From DASTQL01 sp035761805 (lineage in GTDB: Bacteria > Actinomycetota > Actinomycetes > Jiangellales > Jiangellaceae), in contig DASTQL010000098.1 in the NCBI GenBank assembly GCA_035761805.1, positions 1-20,615 of the forward strand: DNA of 20,615 bases, given 5' to 3'. Below are positions 1 to 6,276 of this stretch, piece after piece. The notes under the pieces are model-generated. The model was not told the origin of the DNA. It ran no database searches and worked only from the letters and a program-made list of their open reading frames with translations. Position 1 is the stretch's first letter. Every line of letters begins with the position of its first letter. The position numbers and the translations under genes were made by a program.

Positions 1-471
1 GACGGCCATGGTCCCGACCCCGCTGGTGCCGCCGTGGACGACCAGCCACTCGCCCGGCTGGAGGGCCGCGACCATGAAGAGGTTGCTCCAGACCGTGCAG
101 GTCACCTCCGGCAGGCTCGCCGCGGTGACCAGATCGACTCCGGCGGGTACGCGCATCACCTGGCCGGCCGGGACCACCACCCGCTCGGCGTAGCCGCCCC
201 CGGCGAGCAGGGCGCAGACCTCGTCGCCGACGGACCAGCCCTCGACGCCGGCACCGACCTCCGCAACCGCGCCCGAGCACTCGAGCCCGAGCACCTCCGA
301 CGCACCCGGCGGCGGCGGGTAGTGTCCCTGCCGCTGCAGCAGGTCCGCCCGGTTGACCGCCGAGGCCGCGACCTCGATCAGGACCTCCGCCGGGCCGGCC
401 TCCGGGTCAGGGACCTCGCCCCACGTCAGCACCTCCGGCCCGCCCGGTTCGCTCACCACCACTGCACGCAT
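1..471 (-). CDS. NAD(P)H:quinone oxidoreductase, zinc-independent MDR family (PIG3-like), C-terminus cut by window edge
   Basis: The first 157 codons are present; the 3' end lies outside the window. The protein starts MRAVVVSEPGGPEVL and has the GroES-like fold of the medium-chain dehydrogenase/reductase superfamily. The segment AVNRADLLQRQGHYPPPPG (about residues 38-56) is typical of the quinone oxidoreductase/PIG3 branch. The nucleotide-binding loop begins at VHGGTSGVG near residue 145, so an NAD(P)H cofactor is expected. No zinc-ligand cysteine cluster is visible in this part. Family members reduce quinones or enoyl-type electrophiles in the cytosol; the substrate cannot be read here. The ATG follows GGGAG closely, and a TACGGT hexamer lies 8 nt upstream. 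It begins 24 nt after the channel gene, so it is either the second gene of that operon or has its own promoter. Confidence 0.88.
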   Translation of the reverse strand, partial: MRAVVVSEPGGPEVLTWGEVPDPEAGPAEVLIEVAASAVNRADLLQRQGHYPPPPGASEVLGLECSGAVAEVGAGVEGWSVGDEVCALLAGGGYAERVVVPAGQVMRVPAGVDLVTAASLPEVTCTVWSNLFMVAALQPGEWLVVHGGTSGVGTMAV

Positions 472-485
472 GGCTCCCTACCGTA
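472..485 (-). promoter_or_regulatory. possible -10 (TACGGT) and Shine-Dalgarno before the quinone oxidoreductase
   Basis: On the minus strand TACGGT (480-485) stands 8 nt before the ATG, with GGGAG between them. It could be a short-leader promoter or chance in the 24-nt gap after the channel gene. No -35 box was recognised. Confidence 0.3.
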
Positions 486-495
486 CGAGCCGGGC

Positions 496-1554
496 TCAGG
501 CGTGGCCGAAGTCCTCCGCCTCACTCCCGGGCCGCCGGGCCCACGGCAGCTCCTCCGACGGGCGGACCACGACTAGCCGGTCACCCCGGACGAGATGGCC
601 GATGGCGGGCGAGTGGTAGGGCAGCACGGTCTCGTCGCGGACCACGGCCAGCACGACGTCTTCGACCTGCTTGGGGGTCTTGCCCTCCTCCCGCGGGGTG
701 ACGCCACGTTCGGCGACCTCCAACCCCTCGCCACTGGCGATGAGGTCCTCGAGGACCTGGCCGAGCGCGGGGCTGACCGTCGCCAGGCCGAGGATCCGAC
801 CGACGGCGTCGGAGGAGATCACGACCGAGTCGGCGCCGCCCTGCCTCATCAGACCGACGTTGTCGGAGTCGCGGACCGCAGCCACGATCTCGGCCTCCGG
901 GTTGAGCTGTCGGGCCGTGAGGGTGCACAGGACGGAGGCATCGTCCCGTCCCGTCGTGACGATGATCTGACGCGCGGTCGGCACGCCGGCCCGCCGTAGC
1001 ACGTCCGCACGGGTGGCGTCTCCGAGGACCGCGGCCAGTCCGCGCTCGTTGGCGTCGGCGATCGTCGTGGGGTCGGGGTCGACCACGACGATCTCGTCCA
1101 GCGACATGCCGTTGGCCAGCAGGGTCGAGACCGCGCTACGGCCCTTGACGCCGTAGCCGACGACGACGGTGTGGTCCTCCAAGGTCCGCCTCCAGCGGGA
1201 CAGCCGCCACTCCCGGCGGCTGCGTTCGGTCAGGGCCTCCAGCGTGGTCCCGATGAGCACGATGAGGAAGAGCACACGCAGGGGGGTGATCAGCAGGACG
1301 TTCACGAGACGCGCCTGGTCGCTCACCGGGGCGATGTCGCCGTAGCCGGTGGTGGAGAGGCTCACCGTCGCGTAGTAGACGGAGTCGAGCAGGGAGACCT
1401 CGCCGTCGGCGGCGTCCGTGTACCCGTCCCGGTCCAGGTAGACGATGAGCACGACGCCGAGCAGCACGAGCAGGGCGATCGCGAACCGCCGGGCGATGGC
1501 CCGGAATGGGTTGAGGGCCACCAGCGGCAGCCGTACGGCGGCGTCGGGATCCAC
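496..1554 (-). CDS. potassium channel family protein with RCK (TrkA-N/TrkA-C) domain
   Basis: A 352-residue two-transmembrane K+ channel subunit. Using the GTG at 1554, TM1 is about residues 22-40 (RRFAIALLVLLGVVLIVYL). The pore helix and selectivity filter are STTGYGD (about 67-73), and TM2 is about 84-105. A cytosolic RCK domain follows, with a Rossmann motif VVGYGVKG (about 131-138) and acidic VVVDPDP (about 157-163) that binds a nucleotide or ion. The TrkA-C-like lobe is about residues 265-345. Such channels assemble as tetramers with an RCK ring that gates K+ flux. The frame stays open upstream to 2187, but the low-complexity part is a shadow of the divergent gene. GTG 1554 was chosen because TACCGT lies 6 nt before it and family proteins begin close to this point. 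ATG 1623, with a weak GGTGA upstream, is the alternative and would add 23 residues. It probably forms an operon with the quinone oxidoreductase. Confidence 0.9.
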   Translation of the reverse strand: MDPDAAVRLPLVALNPFRAIARRFAIALLVLLGVVLIVYLDRDGYTDAADGEVSLLDSVYYATVSLSTTGYGDIAPVSDQARLVNVLLITPLRVLFLIVLIGTTLEALTERSRREWRLSRWRRTLEDHTVVVGYGVKGRSAVSTLLANGMSLDEIVVVDPDPTTIADANERGLAAVLGDATRADVLRRAGVPTARQIIVTTGRDDASVLCTLTARQLNPEAEIVAAVRDSDNVGLMRQGGADSVVISSDAVGRILGLATVSPALGQVLEDLIASGEGLEVAERGVTPREEGKTPKQVEDVVLAVVRDETVLPYHSPAIGHLVRGDRLVVVRPSEELPWARRPGSEAEDFGHA

Positions 1555-1566
1555 GGCAGGACGGTA
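1555..1566 (-). promoter_or_regulatory. leaderless-type -10 (TACCGT) before the K+ channel
   Basis: TACCGT at 1561-1566 (minus strand) is followed by 6 nt and the GTG. There is no Shine-Dalgarno. The arrangement repeats before several other genes in this window and supports the 1554 start. Confidence 0.45.
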
Positions 1567-1607
1567 GCGGGCGCCGTTCTGATGCGGCGGGCGCGGGACG
1601 GGCGAGC

Positions 1608-1647
1608 ATGAGAAGGCTCTCATCCGCGTCTCACCCAAGTCTTCACC
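1608..1647 (+). promoter_or_regulatory. three 11-bp-phased direct repeats, likely OmpR-type response-regulator box
   Basis: TCTCATCC (1618-1625), TCTCACCC (1629-1636) and TCTTCACC (1640-1647) start exactly 11 bp apart. Tandem half-sites at one-turn spacing are the normal target geometry of OmpR/PhoB-family regulators, and one such regulator is encoded by the third gene downstream. The first repeat is also one arm of a perfect inverted repeat, ATGAGA (1608-1613) with TCTCAT (1618-1623). The box lies between the divergent channel gene and the exported-protein gene and ends 9 nt before the latter's ATG. Autoregulation is inferred from position and geometry only. Confidence 0.5.
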
Positions 1648-1656
1648 AGGAGCGTC

Positions 1657-2175
1657 ATGATGCGGGGTGTGGTGACGCCGACGAGACTCATGACCATCGT
1701 GCTGGCGGTCGCCGCGATGGTGGGCTTCGGCGCGGGCGCGGTGCTGGCGCAGCGTGCCGCCCCGCCCGACCTGGGCGGCGAGGTGGTCAGCGGCGACCCC
1801 GCCGCCGAGCTCAGCCCGTCGGCGACGCCGTCCCAGACGACCCCTTCTCCCGCCCCCACGCCGACCCCCACCCCCACGCCCACCCCTGAGCCCACGGTCG
1901 AGGAGACGGTCCAGCCGGTGCCTGCCGAGGATGCACCCGTGGCCGAGCAGGCGCCGGCTCCGAGAGCGGAGGTCGTCGCCCCGCCGCCACCGATGCCGCC
2001 GGTCACCCGTAGCGGAGGCTCGTCCGGCGGCAGCTCGTCGGGCGGGGGCGGCTCCAGCGGCGGCAGCTCCGGCGGAGGTGGCGGGCCCGTGGACGATGAC
2101 GACGACGACGACGTCGACGACGGTGACGACGGTGACGACGACGACGGTGACGAAGTCGATGACGACGACGACTGA
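1657..2175 (+). CDS. exported low-complexity protein with Pro/Thr stalk, Gly/Ser linker and poly-Asp tail
   Basis: A 172-residue protein I cannot place in a named family. The N-terminus has a short basic stretch and a hydrophobic core (IVLAVAAMVGFGAGAVLA, about residues 14-31) followed by Q-R. This could be a cleavable signal peptide (VLA|Q) or a membrane anchor. The rest is disordered: a Pro/Thr/Ser-rich segment with TPTP repeats (about 48-80), a Pro/Glu/Ala region, a Gly/Ser tract (about 119-141), and a C-terminal tail with about 21 Asp in the last 31 residues. Such a tail would be strongly anionic and could bind Ca2+ or other cations; this is inference. AGGAG at 1648-1652 precedes two adjacent ATGs (1657 and 1660), and the second has the better spacing. 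It is the first gene of an operon with a two-component system, so it may be a signal partner or target. Confidence 0.75.
   Translation: MMRGVVTPTRLMTIVLAVAAMVGFGAGAVLAQRAAPPDLGGEVVSGDPAAELSPSATPSQTTPSPAPTPTPTPTPTPEPTVEETVQPVPAEDAPVAEQAPAPRAEVVAPPPPMPPVTRSGGSSGGSSSGGGGSSGGSSGGGGGPVDDDDDDDVDDGDDGDDDDGDEVDDDDD
2089..2174 (+). repeat. GAC/GAT microsatellite-like tract encoding the poly-Asp tail
   Basis: A run of GAC and GAT codons, broken only by GTC, GGT, GAA and similar codons, fills the last 28 codons of the exported protein. Slippage could change tail length between strains. On the other strand it creates a meaningless Val/Ile-rich reading frame. Confidence 0.7.
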
Positions 2176-2258
2176 GCGAGGAGCCACTGACCAGGGTCGC
2201 TGACGGGGGTGGGATCCGGGCCGGCGTCGCGGAGACGCTGCGCTCGGTACGGGCGAGG

Positions 2259-3659
2259 ATGCTCGGGTGGGCGCTGCTGCTGACCGCGGCGGGCCTCGTC
2301 GTCGCCGGGCTGTCGGCCTACGCGATCCAGTCCGCCCGGATCGACGAGCGCCTGGACGCCAGCCTCGCGCAGGAGGTGGGGGAGTTCCGCGAGCTGGCCC
2401 AGGGACTCGACCCGTCGACGGACGCGCCGTGGGTCAGCCTGCGGGAGCTCATGTACGAGGCGCTGCGGCGGCAGGTGCCCGACGACAACGAGACGCTGCT
2501 GGCCGTCATCGACGGGGAGGTGGCCTTCGTCCCCTCCGCTCGCCCGCCCGTCGAGCTGGAGAACGACCCGGACGCGGTCGCCGAGTTCGCGTCCGTCCTC
2601 GGGGCCGGCTTCGGCGAGCTCAACAGCGGTGATGAGCGCGTCCGCTACGCGGCGGTCCCGGTCCGGGTGACGGGTGACCCGTCCCGGGGCACCTTCGTCG
2701 CTGCCTACTTCGCCGACCGGGAGCGGGCGGAGCTCGGCAACCTGCTGCGGACCTACGGCTTCGCCGCCTTGGCGACGGTGCTGATCATGGCTGCGGTCGG
2801 CTGGGTTGCAGCCGGGCGCCTGCTCCGGCCGATCAGCCTGCTCCGGGCGACCTCGCAGCAGATCACCGAGTCGGACCTGTCCCGGCGCATCCCGGTGGGC
2901 CGTGGTGACGACGACGTCTCCGAGCTGGCGCGCACGTTCAACGACATGCTGGACCGGCTCGAGGAGGCCTTCGCAGTCCAGCGCCGCTTCCTCGACGACG
3001 CCGGCCACGAGCTGCGCACGCCCCTGACGATCGTGCGCGGTCACCTGGAGCTGATGGACCGTGAGGACACCCACGACGTCGAGGAGACGACGACGCTGGT
3101 GCTCGACGAGCTGGACCGGATGGCTCGTCTGGTCGACGACCTGTCGACCCTGGCCAAGTCGGAGCGCCCGGACTTCCTGGACCCGGTGACCGTCGACGTC
3201 GGTGGCCTCACGGACGACGTCCTGGAGAAGGTCCGCGGTCTGGGGGAGCGCGACTGGGTGCTGGACGAACGAGCGGAGGGGCGGGTGCGAGCCGACCCCC
3301 AGCGGCTGACCCAGGCCCTGGCGCAGCTGGCCGCCAACGCCGTCGCGTACACCCAGGCGGGCGACGCGATCGGCGTGGGCTCTTCGGCCCGCGACGGCGT
3401 CCTACGCTTCTGGATCCGGGACACCGGCAGCGGCATCCCGGCCGAGGAGCTGCCCCGGATCTTCGAACGCTTCGCGCGGGGCGAGGGCCGGCCGCGCTCG
3501 GAGGGATCGGGTCTGGGGCTGGCCATCGTCCAGGCCATCGCCGAGGCGCACGGCGGGCGCGTCGTCGTGCTGTCGGCGCCCGGAGCTGGGGCCACGTTCA
3601 CCCTCGAGCTCCCCCTCGTCGTGGCCCCGGCCCAGCGCCGTGAGGAGGCCCGCACGTGA
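2259..3659 (+). CDS. HAMP-containing sensor histidine kinase
   Basis: A 466-residue membrane kinase numbered from ATG 2259. TM1 is about residues 3-22. An extracytoplasmic sensor region of about 140 residues follows, then TM2 (about 167-186) and HAMP (about 188-240, including RPISLLRATSQQ). The dimerisation/phosphoacceptor motif is GHELRTPL with His250. The HATPase domain has an N-box (AANAVAYTQ), G1 (DTGSGIP), an F-box region (IFERFARG) and G2 (GSGLGLAI). It should autophosphorylate on His250 and pass phosphate to the regulator encoded next, whose GTG overlaps its stop. The start is uncertain: ATG 2259 has no good ribosome site, while AGGAG at 2178-2182 precedes an in-frame CTG at 2187. That CTG would add a 24-residue basic N-terminus (LTRVADGGGIRAG...), as expected of a cytoplasmic leader before TM1. 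The signal is unknown. Confidence 0.95.
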   Translation: MLGWALLLTAAGLVVAGLSAYAIQSARIDERLDASLAQEVGEFRELAQGLDPSTDAPWVSLRELMYEALRRQVPDDNETLLAVIDGEVAFVPSARPPVELENDPDAVAEFASVLGAGFGELNSGDERVRYAAVPVRVTGDPSRGTFVAAYFADRERAELGNLLRTYGFAALATVLIMAAVGWVAAGRLLRPISLLRATSQQITESDLSRRIPVGRGDDDVSELARTFNDMLDRLEEAFAVQRRFLDDAGHELRTPLTIVRGHLELMDREDTHDVEETTTLVLDELDRMARLVDDLSTLAKSERPDFLDPVTVDVGGLTDDVLEKVRGLGERDWVLDERAEGRVRADPQRLTQALAQLAANAVAYTQAGDAIGVGSSARDGVLRFWIRDTGSGIPAEELPRIFERFARGEGRPRSEGSGLGLAIVQAIAEAHGGRVVVLSAPGAGATFTLELPLVVAPAQRREEART

Positions 3660-4315
3660 ACCGCATCCTGATCGCCGAGGACGAGGAACGCATCGCCGGC
3701 TTCGTGGAGAGGGGCCTGCGGTCCAACGGCTTCGCCACCACGGTGGTCCGCGACGGCCCCACGGCCTACGAGCACGCGATGTCCGGGGAGTTCGACCTCA
3801 TGGTCCTGGACATCGGACTCCCCGTCATGGACGGCTTCACGGTGCTGCGCCGGCTGCGCCAGTCCAGGAGCACGATGCCCGTGGTCATCCTCACTGCGCG
3901 CGACTCCGTGGCCGACACGGTGGCGGGGCTCGAGGGCGGTGCCGACGACTACGTTCCCAAGCCGTTCCGGTTCGAGGAGCTGCTCGCCCGGATCCGGCTG
4001 CGGGTCCGCACGGAGCGCGGGCCGGAGGTGACGGTCCTGCGACACGGCGACCTGTCGCTGGACCTGCGCACCCGCCGGGCTGCGGTGGACGGGCGGACGG
4101 TCGACCTGTCGGCCCGGGAGTTCGCCATGGCCGAGACCTTCCTGCGCAACCCGGGTCAGGTCCTCTCCCGCGAGCAGCTGCTCAGCCACGTCTGGGGCTA
4201 CGACTTCGACCCCGCGTCCAACGTCGTCGACGTCTACGTCCGGTACCTGCGGCGCAAGCTGGGCCCGCAGCGGATCTCGACCGTCCGCGGCATGGGCTAC
4301 CGGCTGGAGTCCTGA
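3656..4315 (+). CDS. OmpR/PhoB-family response regulator
   Basis: 219 residues starting with GTG inside the kinase stop (GTGA overlap), with GAGGAGG upstream, so the pair is translationally coupled. The receiver domain (1-115) has acidic pocket E8-D9, phosphoacceptor D52 in LVLDIGLPVMDG-type context, T80 in VVILTARD and K102 in YVPKPF. The C-terminal winged-helix domain (about 125-218) contains LSAREFAMAETFLRNPG, the recognition-helix region NVVDVYVRYLRRKLG and the terminal strand ISTVRGMGYRLE. It should bind tandem direct repeats as a dimer when phosphorylated; the 11-bp-phased repeats at 1618-1647 are a likely target. Its last 19 nt overlap the end of the convergent DUF6457-type gene. Confidence 0.96.
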   Translation: MNRILIAEDEERIAGFVERGLRSNGFATTVVRDGPTAYEHAMSGEFDLMVLDIGLPVMDGFTVLRRLRQSRSTMPVVILTARDSVADTVAGLEGGADDYVPKPFRFEELLARIRLRVRTERGPEVTVLRHGDLSLDLRTRRAAVDGRTVDLSAREFAMAETFLRNPGQVLSREQLLSHVWGYDFDPASNVVDVYVRYLRRKLGPQRISTVRGMGYRLES

Positions 4316-4551
4316 CCCTCCGTACGCCGGCGGACCAGCTCGGCCGCCGTCCGGCTGGCAGCCACGAAGGCGTCCGAGCCTCCGCCCGCCCTCCCGGCCG
4401 CCAGGCCGACCAGGTAGGTGGTGACCGGCGCCGCGGGCCGGGCGACCCCATGGGCGGCGTCCCTGGCCAGGTCGAGCACCGCTTGCGCGTCGATCTCGGC
4501 CGGGTCGAGCCCGAGGGCTTCCGCCAGCTCCTGCACCCACTCCTTCAGCAC
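4297..4551 (-). CDS. small DUF6457-type protein
   Basis: An 84-residue protein, MLKEWVQELAEALGLDP at its N-terminus, with the conserved core LDLARDAAHGVARPAAPVTTYLVGLAAGRAGG (about residues 27-58). I recognise this helical domain as DUF6457, which from memory is often fused to or beside MobA-like molybdopterin nucleotidyltransferases in actinobacteria. No molybdenum-cofactor gene is visible here. The function is unknown. The GTG at 4551 is chosen because TACGGT stands 6 nt before it, the leaderless pattern seen elsewhere in the window. The TAG stop lies inside the end of the response-regulator gene (19-nt tail-to-tail overlap). It lies 55 nt downstream of the nitrilase gene, same strand. Confidence 0.72.
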   Translation of the reverse strand: MLKEWVQELAEALGLDPAEIDAQAVLDLARDAAHGVARPAAPVTTYLVGLAAGRAGGGSDAFVAASRTAAELVRRRTEGQDSSR

Positions 4552-4592
4552 CCCGCCACCGTACGGGGTGCCCTGTACGGACAGCCGTACGG
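4552..4592 (-). promoter_or_regulatory. GTACGG repeat cluster and -10-like TACGGT before the DUF6457-type gene
   Basis: Read on the plus strand, GTACGG occurs at 4561-4566, 4575-4580 and 4587-4592, and CCGTACGG at 4585-4592 is palindromic. On the minus strand TACGGT (4558-4563) is 6 nt from the GTG. The cluster could be a promoter, a weak hairpin after the nitrilase gene, or both. Confidence 0.35.
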
Positions 4593-4606
4593 ACTGCTGG
4601 CGCGGG

Positions 4607-5398
4607 TCAGCGCGGGACGACGCGGTACCGGCGGTGCTGCAGGGCGGGGTTGCGCTCCCGGGCCCCGGCCAGCCGCCCCTGGTCGACCTCGCCCACCGCA
4701 ACCCCCTCGGCCTCGCCCAGCGCCACGACGGCCACCCCCATCGGGTCGACGAGCGCGCTCCGCCCGCAGTAGGCGCGACCGCACTGCGCTGCGGCGGCGA
4801 CATAGGCGGTGTTCTCGATCGCCCGGGCCCGGAGCAGGGTCGACCAGTGGTCCTCCTTCAGCGGCCCGGCGACCCAGGCGGCCGGGACGACGAGCACGTC
4901 GGCGCCGCCGTCGACGAGCGCGCGCGCCTGCTCGGGGAAGCGGAGGTCGTAGCAGGTCATCAGGCCGAGCCGGATCCCCGCGACCTCCGCCACGACCGCC
5001 TCCACGGGACCCGCGGTCAGCCGGTCGGACTCCCGGTAGCCGAAGGAGTCGTAGAGGTGCGCCTTGCGGTACGTGGCGACCAGGTCGCCGACGGACCCGA
5101 CCACGACCAGGGTGTTGTACGGCCGGTCGGGGTCCCCCGACCGCTCGAACATGCCCGCCACCAGGGTCGTCCCCTGCGTACGGGCGAGTTCGGACAGATG
5201 GCCGACGAAGGGCCCGTCCAGAGTCTCGGCGACCGGCCCGAGCGGCGTGTCCGGCCGGCCGAAGTCGTGCATGACCGCCTCGGGGAGGACGACGAGGTCG
5301 GGGCGGCCTTGGGCGACTCTCGTGACCAGGCGCGTGATCGTGTCGCGGTTCCCCGCGGGGTCGAGACCGGCAGCCAGCTGCACCAGGGCGACGCGCAC
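4607..5398 (-). CDS. carbon-nitrogen hydrolase (nitrilase superfamily amidase)
   Basis: A 263-residue protein with the complete Glu-Lys-Cys triad: E40 in VVLPEAV, K112 in YRKAHLYD and C149 in TCYDLRFPE. The order, spacing and length fit single-domain nitrilase-superfamily amidases (omega-amidase/Nit-like or deaminated-glutathione amidase types), cytosolic enzymes that hydrolyse small amides through a thioester on the cysteine. The segment NPALQHRRY at the C-terminus also fits this family. The substrate cannot be fixed from sequence. GTG 5398 gives MRVALVQLAAG, the usual first strand; upstream residues are not family-like. CAGACT lies 6 nt before that GTG. It diverges from the SDR gene across 80 nt. 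Confidence 0.92.
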   Translation of the reverse strand: MRVALVQLAAGLDPAGNRDTITRLVTRVAQGRPDLVVLPEAVMHDFGRPDTPLGPVAETLDGPFVGHLSELARTQGTTLVAGMFERSGDPDRPYNTLVVVGSVGDLVATYRKAHLYDSFGYRESDRLTAGPVEAVVAEVAGIRLGLMTCYDLRFPEQARALVDGGADVLVVPAAWVAGPLKEDHWSTLLRARAIENTAYVAAAAQCGRAYCGRSALVDPMGVAVVALGEAEGVAVGEVDQGRLAGARERNPALQHRRYRVVPR

Positions 5399-5478
5399 CG
5401 CCCCAGTCTGGCCGAACGGGCGTTCGCCAGAGCGGACCGGGGGCCGGGGCGGCCGTACGCGGCGGTAGCGTGCGCGCC
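5399..5478. promoter_or_regulatory. divergent leaderless-type promoters between nitrilase and SDR genes
   Basis: Minus strand: CAGACT (5405-5410) then 6 nt to the nitrilase GTG. Plus strand: TAGCGT (5466-5471) then 7 nt to the SDR ATG. Neither gene has a Shine-Dalgarno. No convincing -35 boxes or operator palindromes were seen. Confidence 0.45.
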
Positions 5479-6240
5479 ATGGGTCGCTTCGAGGGCCGGG
5501 TGGCACTGGTGACCGGCGCCGCCCGCGGCATCGGGGCAGCGACGGCGCAACGCCTCGCGGGCGAGGGCGCCGCCGTGGCCGTGCTGGACCTGGACGCCGA
5601 CGCCTGCGTACGGACGGTGGAGGCGATCACCGTCCTCGGCGGCCGGGCGATCGCCCTGGGGGCCGACGTCAGCGACTCCGCCCAAATCGAGGACGCCGTG
5701 ACGCACGTGGTCGACGAGCTCGGGTCACTGCACGTCCTGGTCAGCAACGCCGGTGTGATCAGGGACAACTTGCTCCACAAGATGAGCGACTCCGACTGGG
5801 ACACGGTCCTGGCCGTGCACCTCCGGGGCGCCTTCCTCTGCGCCCGGGCCGCGCAACGGGTGATGGTCCCCCAGCGGTACGGGCGGATCGTCTCCCTCTC
5901 CTCGATCTCCGCCGACGGCAACCGCGGGCAGGCCAACTACTCGGCCGCCAAGGCGGGCATCAAGGGGCTCACGCGCACGCTGGCGCTCGAGCTCGGGCAG
6001 TTCGGCATCACCGTGAACGCGGTCGCCCCCGGCTTCGTGGCCACGGCGATGACCGAGCAGACCGCCGCACGCATCGGTGTCAGCTTCGAAGACTTCCAGA
6101 CGGCCATCGCCTCGTCGGTCGCCGTCCGCCGGGTGGGCACGCCCGAGGACATCGCCGCCGCCATCGCCTTCCTCGCCAGCGACGAGGCCGGGTACGTCTC
6201 CGGCCAGACGCTGTACGTGGACGGCGGCGGCCGGACCTGA
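5479..6240 (+). CDS. SDR-family oxidoreductase, FabG-like
   Basis: A 253-residue classical short-chain dehydrogenase/reductase. The cofactor loop is TGAARGIG (12-19), with D37 after the second strand in VLDLD, which favours NAD(H). NAG is at 90-92. The catalytic residues are S142 (SLSSIS), Y154 and K158 (YSAAK). The usual catalytic-tetrad Asn in the VNL motif is His here (AVHLRG, about 114), a known variation in some SDRs. The C-terminus YVSGQTLYVDGGGRT is typical of 3-oxoacyl-ACP/CoA reductases. Together with the acyl-CoA ligase 36 nt downstream this suggests reduction of an acyl or related carbonyl substrate; that is inference. ATG 5479 is preferred over GTG 5470 because of TAGCGT seven nt upstream. 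Confidence 0.93.
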   Translation: MGRFEGRVALVTGAARGIGAATAQRLAGEGAAVAVLDLDADACVRTVEAITVLGGRAIALGADVSDSAQIEDAVTHVVDELGSLHVLVSNAGVIRDNLLHKMSDSDWDTVLAVHLRGAFLCARAAQRVMVPQRYGRIVSLSSISADGNRGQANYSAAKAGIKGLTRTLALELGQFGITVNAVAPGFVATAMTEQTAARIGVSFEDFQTAIASSVAVRRVGTPEDIAAAIAFLASDEAGYVSGQTLYVDGGGRT

Positions 6241-6276
6241 CACCAGCACTCACGACGTACGAGGGAGGTAGTCGCC

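Noticed and set aside
1624..2187. N-terminal 200 residues of the 563-residue minus-strand reading frame that ends in the K+ channel
   Set aside because: The extension is the antisense of the poly-Asp, Gly/Ser and Pro/Thr codons and is Val/Gly/Arg low-complexity. The channel homology begins only near 1554.
3041..4540. A 499-codon minus-strand frame across kinase, regulator and DUF6457-type gene
   Set aside because: Three genuine genes with clear domains explain the region; this frame is a shadow with Arg/Ser-rich composition.
4552..4606. A riboswitch or attenuator in the gap before the DUF6457-type gene
   Set aside because: Only short GTACGG repeats are visible; the gap is 55 nt and the gene probably starts without a leader.
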